Assembly: GCA_023445495.1 (NCBI GenBank)
Contig: JAEXLC010000049.1
Span: forward strand, 1-13,618
Direction of reading: 5' to 3'
Source of the DNA: Pseudomonadota bacterium
GTDB lineage: Bacteria > Pseudomonadota > Alphaproteobacteria > Sphingomonadales > Sphingomonadaceae
DNA length: 13,618 bases
Every line of letters starts with the position of its first letter. The stretch's first letter is position 1. The position numbers and the translations under genes are program-made. Shown here one piece after another: positions 1 to 8,318 of the stretch. Under the pieces are notes generated by a model. The model saw only the letters and a list, made by a program, of their open reading frames with translations, was not told the DNA's origin and searched no databases.

Positions 1-14
1 CGCATAAACGGCTT

Positions 15-46
15 CGGCCGCGCGGCCCTTCCAGGCCGCGCGGCCG
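15..46 (-). terminator. GC-only hairpin, possible terminator of the pbpC transcript
   Basis: Positions 15-27 and 34-46 are a perfect 13-base inverted repeat made entirely of G and C, with a 6-base loop at 28-33. It lies about 95 bases past the pbpC stop. Read on the minus strand the stem is followed by a short stretch with only three T residues in a row, so it is not a classical Rho-independent terminator. A stem this stable downstream of an operon could still stop transcription or protect a 3' end. Function is inferred; the repeat itself is certain. Confidence 0.4.
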
Positions 47-59
47 GTGCCCGTAGACA

Positions 60-83
60 CGGTCCCGAAAGGGGTTGGGACCG
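60..83. repeat. 7-bp inverted repeat between pbpC and the left edge
   Basis: Positions 60-66 and 77-83 are perfect reverse complements (cggtccc / gggaccg) around a 10-base loop. It sits between the long GC hairpin at 15-46 and the hairpin at 85-131, so three stem-loops follow one another downstream of pbpC. Neither side carries a T-run, so by itself it does not look like a terminator. Confidence 0.4.
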
Positions 84-84
84 C

Positions 85-136
85 CGGGTGAAACGCACAA
101 GCAAGCGTTTCGCTCCCGAACCGTTCACCCGTTTTT
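85..136 (+). terminator. Stem plus T5, candidate terminator for a plus-strand gene left of the window
   Basis: Positions 85-92 and 124-131 form a perfect 8-bp stem (cgggtgaa / ttcacccg), immediately followed on the plus strand by five T at 132-136. The 31-base interior can fold into two small arms, 93-96 with 105-108 and 109-112 with 117-120, giving a three-way junction; a competing 7-bp hairpin pairs 90-96 with 105-111. Stem followed by U-tract points to termination of rightward transcription, so a plus-strand gene convergent with pbpC may lie just off the left edge. No such gene is visible here. Confidence 0.4.
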
Positions 137-140
137 CGCG

Positions 141-2393
141 CTATCTTATGGTGAACAGCACCTGGTCGATCACCTTGCCGTCGAGGTCGACCAGCGCGAG
201 GCGATGCTTGCCCGGCGGGGCGAGGATCAGGGGCCGCGAATCGGCGGTGCCGAGATCGCGCTTGTCCAGAATCAACCGGTGGCCAAGCGCCTGGCCCGAC
301 ACCGAGATCGCCAGCCGCTGATTGTCCGTCGGGATGTCCGGATCGAGCGCATAGACGCTGCCCGCCACCGGATTGGTGATCCGCGGCCGCCGCGATTCGG
401 CCGGGGCATAGGCGATGCGGTCCATGCCCGTCCCCTTCAGGAAATATTCGCGGCGCGGCTGTTCCATCCCGGCGGCGAAGCGGATCTGGCGCTCCTCGAC
501 GCCCTCTGGACGCGGCGGCGCCTTGCCGGGGTTCGCTTCGTTCAGCGCCAGCATCACGTCGCGCCACACCGGCGCCGCGCCGCTGGTGCCCGAGACCGCG
601 CGCATCGGATCGCCCTCGAGATTGCCGACCCACACGCCCACGGTGAAGCGATCGGTGAAGCCGACGCACCAATTGTCGCGCATCGCCTTCGAAGTGCCGG
701 TCTTCACCGCCGCCCAGAAGGGCAGGCGCAGCGCGGAATCGACGCCGAAGGTGCCCGCCCGGGCATTGGGGTCGGCGAGCATGTCGGCGACGATCCAGGC
801 GGCCTGGGGGCTGGTGGTGCGGCGCAGGGCGTCGGTCTTCGCATCCAGGGTCAGGCGCAGCGGTGACCACCGCCCTTCGAGCGCGAGGCTGCGATAGGCG
901 GCGACCTGCTCCATCAGCGTCACTTCGGCCGAGCCGAGCGCCAGCGAATAGCCATAATATTGGCCGTCCTCGACCAGCCCGCGATAGCCGGTGTCCCATA
1001 GCCGGTCGCGGAACGCATCGACGCCGGTGAGCAGCAAGGTGCGCACCGCCGGCACGTTGAGCGACCCCGCCAGCGCGATGCGGGCGGAGACCGGGCCCTT
1101 GAACGCCTTGTCGTAATTCTGCGGGACATAGAGGCCCGAGGCGGTGTCGAGCTGGACCGGCGAATCGTCGAGGATCGAAGCGGCGGTAAGATAGCCCTTC
1201 TCGATGCCCATCGCGTAGAGGAAGGGCTTCAGCGTCGATCCCGCCTGGCGATAGGAGGCGGCGCCGTCCACCGCCGGCGCAGTGCTTTCGCCGCCGATCC
1301 CGCCGACATAGGCGAGCACGTCACCCGATGCATTGTCCACCACCACCACCGCGCCGTCCCGGGCGCGCGATCCGCCCAGTCCCTGGAGCTGGCGGCGCAG
1401 CGCGACGATCGCCGCGCGCTGGATACGGGCATCGAGCGTGGTGGTGATCCTGGCGCCCGGCTTGGTGAGCAGCGCGGCGGAGAGGTGCGGCGCCAGGCCG
1501 GGATCGAGCGCAAGGCTGCGCGCCGGGCCGAGCATCGATGCGGCGGCACCGGCGAAGCGGCTGCAATCCTGGTCTCGGCTGAGCGCGCAGGCACGCCGCG
1601 CGACTTCGTTCGGGTTGGCCTGTGGATTGGGCAGCAGCGCGGCGAGCAGCAGCGCATCGTCGCGGGTGAGCGTTGCCGGGGTCTTGCCGAACAGGCCGAG
1701 TGCGGCCGCGCCGATCCCCTGCGCCTCCCCACGAAAGCCGGCGAGGTTGAGATAGGCTTCGAGGATCTGGTCCTTGGTCCAGCGCGATTCGAGGGACCAC
1801 GCCGCGCGCATCTGGCGTAATTTCTCGCGCACCCCGCGGCTGCCGGGCGCGGCAAGATCGGGGGCGAGATAGGCGGCGACCTGCATCGACAGGGTCGAGG
1901 CGCCGCGGCCGCGCTTGCCCTCGATCCGGTCGCGCGCCGCCCCGCTCAGCGCCATCCAGTCGACTCCGCCATGGTCGCGGAAGCGGCGATCCTCGGCGGC
2001 GACGAGGATGTCGCGCGCCACCGGGGAGATGTCCCTGAGCGGAGTCCAGGCGAGGCGGCGGGCCTGATAGTCGACCCGGCTTGAATCGATCAGCACGCCG
2101 TGCCGGTCGTACAGCCAGGCTTCGGACGGGTGCCAGCCGGCGCGGACGGCGGTGTAATCGGGCAGCGCCGGCGGCCGCGTCACCCACCAGAAACTCGCCG
2201 AGCCAACCAGCAGCAGCGTCAGCAGCGTGCCGGTGACGCGGGGCGGGGTGACGACACCGCGCCACCCCTTTTCCTTCCACGCCGCCCGCTCGCGCCCCGC
2301 CCATGCGTGCAGCGCCTCTGGCGTGTCATCGATACGCTTCGTCCAGTGGCGGGCGAAGGCGAGGAAGCGGGTAAAAGCCTCCTTCGCCGTCAC
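141..2393 (-). CDS. pbpC: Penicillin-binding protein 1C (bifunctional peptidoglycan glycosyltransferase/transpeptidase)
   Basis: A class A penicillin-binding protein that polymerises lipid II glycan chains and cross-links stem peptides on the periplasmic face of the inner membrane. The 750 residues read in order: cytoplasmic tail 1-53; membrane anchor about 54-71; family 51 glycosyltransferase domain with EDRRFRDHGG at 134-143 (catalytic Glu134) and GASTLSMQ at 164-171; transpeptidase domain with STLK (nucleophile Ser386), SLN at 444-446 and KTG at 564-566; and a C-terminal BiPBP_C-type domain from about 668 to 750, which marks PBP1C rather than PBP1A/1B. All key residues are present, so it should be active. 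The start is GTG at 2393, overlapping the macroglobulin stop as GTGA; there is no clear Shine-Dalgarno sequence and the next Met is residue 147, so translational coupling is likely. The 53-residue cytoplasmic tail looks longer than in E. coli PBP1C. The pairing with an alpha-2-macroglobulin gene is the classic arrangement. Confidence 0.97.
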   Translation of the reverse strand: MTAKEAFTRFLAFARHWTKRIDDTPEALHAWAGRERAAWKEKGWRGVVTPPRVTGTLLTLLLVGSASFWWVTRPPALPDYTAVRAGWHPSEAWLYDRHGVLIDSSRVDYQARRLAWTPLRDISPVARDILVAAEDRRFRDHGGVDWMALSGAARDRIEGKRGRGASTLSMQVAAYLAPDLAAPGSRGVREKLRQMRAAWSLESRWTKDQILEAYLNLAGFRGEAQGIGAAALGLFGKTPATLTRDDALLLAALLPNPQANPNEVARRACALSRDQDCSRFAGAAASMLGPARSLALDPGLAPHLSAALLTKPGARITTTLDARIQRAAIVALRRQLQGLGGSRARDGAVVVVDNASGDVLAYVGGIGGESTAPAVDGAASYRQAGSTLKPFLYAMGIEKGYLTAASILDDSPVQLDTASGLYVPQNYDKAFKGPVSARIALAGSLNVPAVRTLLLTGVDAFRDRLWDTGYRGLVEDGQYYGYSLALGSAEVTLMEQVAAYRSLALEGRWSPLRLTLDAKTDALRRTTSPQAAWIVADMLADPNARAGTFGVDSALRLPFWAAVKTGTSKAMRDNWCVGFTDRFTVGVWVGNLEGDPMRAVSGTSGAAPVWRDVMLALNEANPGKAPPRPEGVEERQIRFAAGMEQPRREYFLKGTGMDRIAYAPAESRRPRITNPVAGSVYALDPDIPTDNQRLAISVSGQALGHRLILDKRDLGTADSRPLILAPPGKHRLALVDLDGKVIDQVLFTIR

Positions 2394-5300
2394 CGCTGCG
2401 CCACGGTCATCACGGCATTGGGCAGCTGCGCGCGGATCTCGGGCGAGTACATCGCTTCGATCCGGGTGGAGGGCAGGTTGAACTTGCCCGCCGCATCGAG
2501 CCGCATCACATACGAGATCGTGAAGCTGCCACGCGGCACCCAGCCATAGAAAGCGCGCCAGCTGTCATTGCCGCGCTCGATATAGCTGGGCGAGACGCCT
2601 TCACTGGTGCCCGCATCCTTAGCGAGCATCTCGGACTGGCCGCCGAGATTGCCGACGATCGTAGCACCTGCCGGGATCGGATCGTTGACCACCACCCAGT
2701 TGCGCTCGGCCGAAGCCTCGACGCTGATCGTCACCTTGACCACATCGCCGCGCGACCAGCTGCCGGGGACGGCCTGCTTGACCGCCTCGACCTTCTTGGT
2801 CGCCTTGTAGCCTGCCATCAGCGGCTGGGTGAGCGGCACGGCGGCCGTCACCCGGACGAACGCCCAGGGCCCGGCGCCGCCCGACTGGTTCATCACCAGC
2901 GGGGTGGTTGCGGCGGGCAGCGGGAAGCTGAACTGGCGCTGCGGCTCGGCCAGCGGCCAGCTGAGGCTCACCGGGCTGAAGCTCGAGAAGCTCGCCGTGG
3001 TGACGCCGGCGATGGCTTCGGCCGGGTACATCCCCATGAAGCGCCGCGCCAGGATCGTGCCCCAGGCATTGGCGGTGGTGGTGTCCCAGTGCCCGCGCTG
3101 CTGGCGGGCGGCGATGCCGACCATCAGCTTGGCCGAGTCATTCTCCCAGCCGGGGCGGCCGAGCGTGGCGAGCAGCGCCTTGATCGCCGCTTCGTCGTCC
3201 GACGACATCAGCCACCAGGCCATGCGGCCCTTGTCCGACAGGTCGACGCGGGTGCCTTCATAGACCAGGCGCTTGCGCAGCTCCTGTTCGGCAGCGACGC
3301 GGAGCTGCTGGCCATTGGCCAGGCCCTGCACCTTGCCGAGCGCCATCGCATAGTCGGAGAGCGTCGAAGTCGGCATCTCGGCCGGCGCCATGCCGATCTG
3401 GCCGAGCATCGCCGAGCTTGCCGCGCCTTGCCGGGCCAGCGCGGTGAACGCCGCGACCCGCTGCAGGCGGACATCGCCATAATCCTCGTGGCGGAGACGT
3501 CCGTCCAGCACGGCCTTCATCGCCTCGATCATCTTGGCCTTGGGGCCTTCCGGCAGCGGCAGGCCCGCTTCGCCGGTCGCCGACAGGATATAGGCGGTCA
3601 GCGATTCCGAACCGGGCCAGTCGCCCGGCCAGTAGCGCAGCAGGCCGTCGCCATCCTGATAGGCGGGGATGTCGCTGGCGATCAGGTTCCACTGGCCGGT
3701 ATCGCCCAGCGCGATCGCGCGCGAAGTGCGCTGCTCAAGGCAGTTATACGGATAGCGCGCCATATACTCGCGCACGCCGGAGAGCGGCGGGGCGAGGCTG
3801 TCGGTCAGGCTCACTTCGACCGCGCCGAAGCCGGGCAATGCGCCGGCCGGCGGCGCGATGGTGAACTGGGTGCCACCGCCGACCCGGCCGAGCGTGGCCG
3901 CCCAGGTCTCGACCGGCACTGCCGGCGCGACCTGCTGGGCTACCGTGATCCGGTCGCTCGACTTGCCGTCGGTGGTCTTCGCGGTGACCGTCCAGCTCAG
4001 CTTGCCGTCCTTGGGCGGCGCGGTGAGGTTCCACACCACCGGTGCGGCGCCGCCGGCCGGGATGTCGACGGTTAGCGGCTTGCCGGTGGCATAGGCCGGG
4101 CTCAGCGCCACCGTAGCGGTCACCTTCATCGGCTTGCTCGAGCCGTTGCGCAGCGTGAACATCGCGCCGAACTGGTCGCCAGTGCGCACCAGCTGCGGCA
4201 CGCCGGCATAGATGGTCAGGTCCTGCGACGAGCGGATGCTGGCGCTGCCCGTGCCGAACAGCTGCGGACCCGAGGTGGCGACCGCGACCAGCTTGAACGA
4301 GGTCAGCGCATCGTTGAGCGTCACCGGCACCCGGGCATGGCCGTTGCCGTCGAGCGCGACCTTGCCCTTCCACAGCAGGACGGGCTGGAAATTCTCGCGG
4401 TTGAGGCCCGAAAGATCCCCACCGCCGCCACCGCCGCCGGCTTCCACCGCCTTCTTGCCGTAGTGCCGCTTGCCGACCACCTGGGTCTGCGCGGTCGAAG
4501 TCAGCACCGAGATCGGGCGATCGCCCATCATCGCGGTCAGCACCTCCCAGCTGTCATTGGGCGATAGCTGGAGCAGCGCCTCGTCGACCGCGACGAACGC
4601 GACATCGGCCGAAGTCGCGGGCTTGCCGTCCGGGCTCTTCACCGTGACGTCCACCTGCGCGACGTCGCGCGCCGCATAGCTCGGCTTGTCGGCCTTCACT
4701 GCGACATCGAGCTTATGGCCTTCCCAGCCGACCTTCACCTTGGCGATGCCCAGGCGATAGGCGGGCTTGGCGAGATCGACCGTGGCGGTCGGCTCGCCGC
4801 CGTCCTTCGACCAAGGGCCGCCCCAGTCGCGCGCGATGCTCGATCGCCAGTTCTGCCAGCCGGACACGCGCCCGCGCACGGCCATCACCGATACGAACAC
4901 GTCCGGCGCATAGTCGCCCGGCATCGGCACTTCGATCACCGGGTCCTTGCCGGTCAGCCCGACGACGAAGCTGGAGAGCACGCCTTCGCGCTCGACCGTG
5001 ACCAGCGCGGTCGCGTCGCGGAACGGCATGCGGACCTGGAACTTGGCGGTCTCGCCGGCCTTGTATTCCTGCTTCTCGGGGATGACGTCCATGCGGTCGC
5101 CATTGTCGCCGCCGAACCACCAGTCATCGTCGCCAACCAGCCACACCGACTTGGTCGCGCGGGCGACATTGCCATTGGCGTCCTTGGTGGTGGCGACGGC
5201 ATAGACTTCGCCCGACACGCCCGGGTTCATCTGGCAGCTCGCCAGGCCCTGCGCGTCGGTGGTCGCCGAGCAGGTGGCGCTCAGCTTGGTCGTCTTCATC

Positions 5301-8152
5301 TGGTTGTCGTACGCGTAGAAGCCGCCGATCAGCCGGCGCCGCGCGGTCAGGATCTCGCGGCTGTACAGCTCGACCGAGATCGCCTGGTTGGCGAGCGGCT
5401 TGCCGGCGGTATCGAGCGCGACGAAGCGCAGGCGCAGGTCGTCCTGCTTCATCAGCCAGCCGTCGCTCTTGACGCCGAGCTGCACCGCGGACGTGAAGAT
5501 CGGGATGCGCCGCGACGAGGTGAGCACCTGGCCGTTGGCATCCTGATAGTCCATCTCGACCAGCATCGTCGTGTTCTGCTCGAGCGACTGCGGCACTTCG
5601 GCGTTGATCCGGCTGGTGCCGTCGGCGCCGAGCGTGGCCGGGAGCGTCTGGGTCGGGGGTAGCTGGACCTGCTCGTCCTCGCCCTCGCCGTTCATCGGCT
5701 TGGTGCCTTCGGTCATCGCCCGGCCACCGAACGTGTAGCCGTCATAGCCGTCGGGGGTCTTGAAGTCGGCGAAATAGCCGATCCGCGTCTCGACCGGCAG
5801 GCTGGCCGCGCCGCCGCCCGAGAGATAGCCGACGAACAGGTCGAGCGGCAGCGCCGAGGGGCGCACGGCGGCGTCCTTCGGGCCGGCGACCGATGCCTTC
5901 ATCGTTGGCAGCTTGTATTCGTCGACCTTGAACGACTGGCCGGTCCAGATCGTGCGCTCCTTGCCCTCGCCGTCCTTGGTCAGGACGGTGAGGTCGTAAT
6001 CGCCCATCTTGGCGCCCTGCGGCGCGGTCCATTCGGTTTCGCCGACGCCGTTCTGGTCGATGGCGAGCGGCAGGTCATACTGGGTGTCCGAGCCGCGATG
6101 GCTGAGGCGCAGCGTGCCGCTGAACGCCGGCGAGGCGGTGAAGCCCGCGGCCACCGGCGTGCGCACGATGTGCTTCATGTGTACCGTCTCGCCCTGGCGG
6201 ACGAGCGAGCGGTCGAACACGGTGTGGAACTTCTCCTCCGGCGCCGACCAGCCATAGTTGAGGTCGAAGTCGTACGGGCGGATGCCGTCGCCCCACTGGG
6301 TGAGCGTGAAGCTGAAGTCGTCGGCCTTGCGCGCCGAGATCATCAGCGGGCTCGAATTGCCGTTCTCGCAGCTCGAATAGGTTTCGGGCGCGGGCAGGCC
6401 GGCGGGCACGCCGAGGCGACCCGAGGCGTCGGTCCTGCCCTTGGCGAGCAGCTGGCCGGTGCAGCTGTCGGTGACGCGCACTTCGGCCTCGCCGACGCCC
6501 TGGCCGCTGTCGAGCGCGGTGACCCAGACCAGCGACTGATCGCGGCCCCATTTGAAATGGACGCTCATGTTGGTGACGAGCGCACCGGCGGCGACATAGC
6601 GCGGCGCCTTGCGGCCGAGCAGTGCCTCGCCGAGCCGCGGGCTGGCCAGCTCGACGATGTAGAAGCCGGGCTTGCCGAGCGGGATGCCGACGACCTCGAA
6701 TTCCTTGCCCTTGCCCGGCAACCCGATCTTGAGCGGCTTGCCGACCGCGGGGGTGAGCAGCGGCTTGGCACCGGTCTGGTTGATCCGGATCGTCTCGTCG
6801 CCGCGCTTCACTTCGTCGGACTTGTCCTCGGCGGCATCGCCGAGCGCGCGGAACCATTTGGCGATCTCGCCATCGCCACCCTCGACCTTGAGGCTCTGGC
6901 CGTTGACCGCCATCTGCGTGCCCTGGAGATCGGGCTCGACATTGCGGACGCTGACCGGAAGGACGCCGCCTTCCCTGGCTTCGAGGATGCCGAAATTGCC
7001 GGCGAACTTCACCAGCGGCGGCGGCGCATCGAACTTCACGTCGAGCGGGAAGCGCTCGGCATTGGCGAGCTTGCGGCCGCTCTCGTCGGTGATGTTGGCG
7101 GGGAAGACCACCTTTGCGGTGGTCTCGGCAGGCAGCGGCGCCTTGAACTTGAGGTCGGCCACCGCCGCCTTGTTCTTGTCGTCATCGCCGAAGATCGGCG
7201 CGAGTTCCTTGCCGTCCGCCGTCCTGATGCGGATCGCTTCCGCCTGCGCCTTGGGGATCGGCGCGGAGAAGCGCACCCAGGCGTCCTGCACCGGGCTGCA
7301 GCCTGCGGTGGGATTGACGCGCGAGCATTCGAAGCGAGCGCTGAATTCCTTGCGGACGGAGAAATCGAAGCGCTGGTCGGTGCCGGCGGTGCGGCCCGAG
7401 GCGCTCTTGATATCCTTGCCCCACACCAGCGCCATGTCGCGTCCGGCGGGCAGCGGGCGGCGGCACTTCACCGCGACGACGCTGGCGAGCGACTTGGCGC
7501 GATCCTCGGCCTTGGCGGGGAGCGACTGGGGCAGGCCGGCTTCGCTCAGGAAGCTCTGCACTTCCCAGCGATCGGTGCCGAGATCGGCGAGCAGCTTGGG
7601 CGCGACATCGGCGGGAAGGACGTCGACCGGGATCTTCTCGCCCAGCCCGTCGACCGCGCAATAGGCATTGGCGCCGACCGAGGCGCGATCGGGCGCGAGG
7701 TTCGCCGCGACGACGAACACCTGGTCCTCCTCGATCTCGCTGCCATAGCGGTTGGGCAGCACCGCGCGGGCGATCGGGCCGCCCGAATCCACCGTGAACT
7801 CCTTCTGGCCCTGCAGGTCATAGCCCGACAGGCTCTTGATCCCGTCGCGCAGCACGAACTTGCAGGTGACGCCGCCGGGGAGCGGCGAGGCGAATTCATG
7901 GACGAAGGTCTGCTGGTCGACCCAGCGGCCCTGGCCGCCGACCGGGCACTCTACCTTGAAGGGCGATTCCGCGCGGGGGTCACCCAGCGGCACCATCGGC
8001 ACGTTGAAGCGGGCGGTGAAGCGCTCGATCGCGCCGTCGCCGACGCCGGGCGTCGCCATCTCCACCTGGGGGCCATTGTCACCGAACGCAGTGACCGCGC
8101 CGATCGGCGCCAGCACCAGAGCCAATACGCCAAGCCGGGCAACGAGCTTCAT
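2390..8152 (-). CDS. Bacterial alpha-2-macroglobulin (thioester protease trap, COG2373 family)
   Basis: A large periplasmic macroglobulin related to E. coli YfhM (ECAM), thought to trap invading proteases by bait cleavage and thioester attachment. The ATG at 8152 gives 1920 residues: a strong SD sits just upstream and the protein opens with a signal peptide, hydrophobic about 6-22, with likely cleavage after AVTA. No lipobox Cys is present, so unlike ECAM it is predicted to be soluble and not lipid-anchored. Visible landmarks are the N-terminal macroglobulin-like domains, an MG-type segment with DRSLVRQGETVHMKHIVR, seven glycines at 1239-1245 in the probable bait-region area, the A2M segment (LLWKGKVALDGNGHARVPV), the intact thioester motif CLEQ with Cys1471, an alpha-helical thioester domain after it, and a C-terminal beta domain ending near MYSPEIRAQLP. 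It has 11 cysteines: ten could form disulfides and the eleventh is the thioester Cys. It overlaps pbpC by 4 bases. A longer in-frame ORF beginning at 8338 is rejected because it would run into the divergent gene. It is longer than ECAM (about 1650 residues). Confidence 0.96.
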   Translation of the reverse strand: MKLVARLGVLALVLAPIGAVTAFGDNGPQVEMATPGVGDGAIERFTARFNVPMVPLGDPRAESPFKVECPVGGQGRWVDQQTFVHEFASPLPGGVTCKFVLRDGIKSLSGYDLQGQKEFTVDSGGPIARAVLPNRYGSEIEEDQVFVVAANLAPDRASVGANAYCAVDGLGEKIPVDVLPADVAPKLLADLGTDRWEVQSFLSEAGLPQSLPAKAEDRAKSLASVVAVKCRRPLPAGRDMALVWGKDIKSASGRTAGTDQRFDFSVRKEFSARFECSRVNPTAGCSPVQDAWVRFSAPIPKAQAEAIRIRTADGKELAPIFGDDDKNKAAVADLKFKAPLPAETTAKVVFPANITDESGRKLANAERFPLDVKFDAPPPLVKFAGNFGILEAREGGVLPVSVRNVEPDLQGTQMAVNGQSLKVEGGDGEIAKWFRALGDAAEDKSDEVKRGDETIRINQTGAKPLLTPAVGKPLKIGLPGKGKEFEVVGIPLGKPGFYIVELASPRLGEALLGRKAPRYVAAGALVTNMSVHFKWGRDQSLVWVTALDSGQGVGEAEVRVTDSCTGQLLAKGRTDASGRLGVPAGLPAPETYSSCENGNSSPLMISARKADDFSFTLTQWGDGIRPYDFDLNYGWSAPEEKFHTVFDRSLVRQGETVHMKHIVRTPVAAGFTASPAFSGTLRLSHRGSDTQYDLPLAIDQNGVGETEWTAPQGAKMGDYDLTVLTKDGEGKERTIWTGQSFKVDEYKLPTMKASVAGPKDAAVRPSALPLDLFVGYLSGGGAASLPVETRIGYFADFKTPDGYDGYTFGGRAMTEGTKPMNGEGEDEQVQLPPTQTLPATLGADGTSRINAEVPQSLEQNTTMLVEMDYQDANGQVLTSSRRIPIFTSAVQLGVKSDGWLMKQDDLRLRFVALDTAGKPLANQAISVELYSREILTARRRLIGGFYAYDNQMKTTKLSATCSATTDAQGLASCQMNPGVSGEVYAVATTKDANGNVARATKSVWLVGDDDWWFGGDNGDRMDVIPEKQEYKAGETAKFQVRMPFRDATALVTVEREGVLSSFVVGLTGKDPVIEVPMPGDYAPDVFVSVMAVRGRVSGWQNWRSSIARDWGGPWSKDGGEPTATVDLAKPAYRLGIAKVKVGWEGHKLDVAVKADKPSYAARDVAQVDVTVKSPDGKPATSADVAFVAVDEALLQLSPNDSWEVLTAMMGDRPISVLTSTAQTQVVGKRHYGKKAVEAGGGGGGGDLSGLNRENFQPVLLWKGKVALDGNGHARVPVTLNDALTSFKLVAVATSGPQLFGTGSASIRSSQDLTIYAGVPQLVRTGDQFGAMFTLRNGSSKPMKVTATVALSPAYATGKPLTVDIPAGGAAPVVWNLTAPPKDGKLSWTVTAKTTDGKSSDRITVAQQVAPAVPVETWAATLGRVGGGTQFTIAPPAGALPGFGAVEVSLTDSLAPPLSGVREYMARYPYNCLEQRTSRAIALGDTGQWNLIASDIPAYQDGDGLLRYWPGDWPGSESLTAYILSATGEAGLPLPEGPKAKMIEAMKAVLDGRLRHEDYGDVRLQRVAAFTALARQGAASSAMLGQIGMAPAEMPTSTLSDYAMALGKVQGLANGQQLRVAAEQELRKRLVYEGTRVDLSDKGRMAWWLMSSDDEAAIKALLATLGRPGWENDSAKLMVGIAARQQRGHWDTTTANAWGTILARRFMGMYPAEAIAGVTTASFSSFSPVSLSWPLAEPQRQFSFPLPAATTPLVMNQSGGAGPWAFVRVTAAVPLTQPLMAGYKATKKVEAVKQAVPGSWSRGDVVKVTISVEASAERNWVVVNDPIPAGATIVGNLGGQSEMLAKDAGTSEGVSPSYIERGNDSWRAFYGWVPRGSFTISYVMRLDAAGKFNLPSTRIEAMYSPEIRAQLPNAVMTVAQR

Positions 8153-8318
8153 GATGACTTCCCCCTCAGGCAGCGCCGGCACGATAGTCCGAGGCCCTGC
8201 CAAGTCCAGCGACGAATTAACCGCCTCCGTTTCGGAGTAGAAATGCGCCATCGGCCTTGATCGTTCCGAGGGCGGTACGGCTAAATTCCCTGTCCGAATC
8301 GGAGGGGATATTGCGCCG
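8153..8318. promoter_or_regulatory. Divergent intergenic region (macroglobulin / glycosyltransferase)
   Basis: These 166 bases separate two divergently read genes and should hold both promoters. On the plus strand the best candidate is TTGATC at 8257-8262 with GCTAAA at 8280-8285, 17 bases apart, which would leave a leader of about 25 bases before the ATG at 8319. It is weak and unproven. An SD-like ggagggg lies at 8301-8307, and the short symmetric sequence tccgaatcgga at 8293-8303 partly covers it. A small hairpin (ctccg/cggag) is at 8225-8237. On the minus strand I see no convincing -35/-10 pair. I see no small gene or recognisable operator. Confidence 0.4.
8158..8167 (-). promoter_or_regulatory. 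Shine-Dalgarno site fixing the macroglobulin start
   Basis: On the minus strand this reads GAGGGGGAAG, ending 5 bases before the ATG at 8152, with the AGGGGG core about 8 bases away. Together with the signal peptide that begins at this ATG, it decides the start against the upstream in-frame alternatives at 8338 and 8248. Confidence 0.75.

Noticed and set aside
3089..4075. 328-residue open frame on the plus strand
   Set aside because: Antisense to the thioester-domain part of the macroglobulin; shadow of GC-rich third codon positions.
4418..4438. Trinucleotide-type tandem repeat in DNA
   Set aside because: It encodes a seven-glycine run using mixed codons and is fully explained by the protein; not a separate repeat element.
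6098..8260. 720-residue open frame on the plus strand
   Set aside because: It lies antisense to the macroglobulin and its composition (Arg, Ala, Gly, His, Asp-rich, no domain pattern) is typical of a shadow frame in GC-rich coding DNA. The opposite strand carries a recognisable protein with signal peptide and CLEQ motif.
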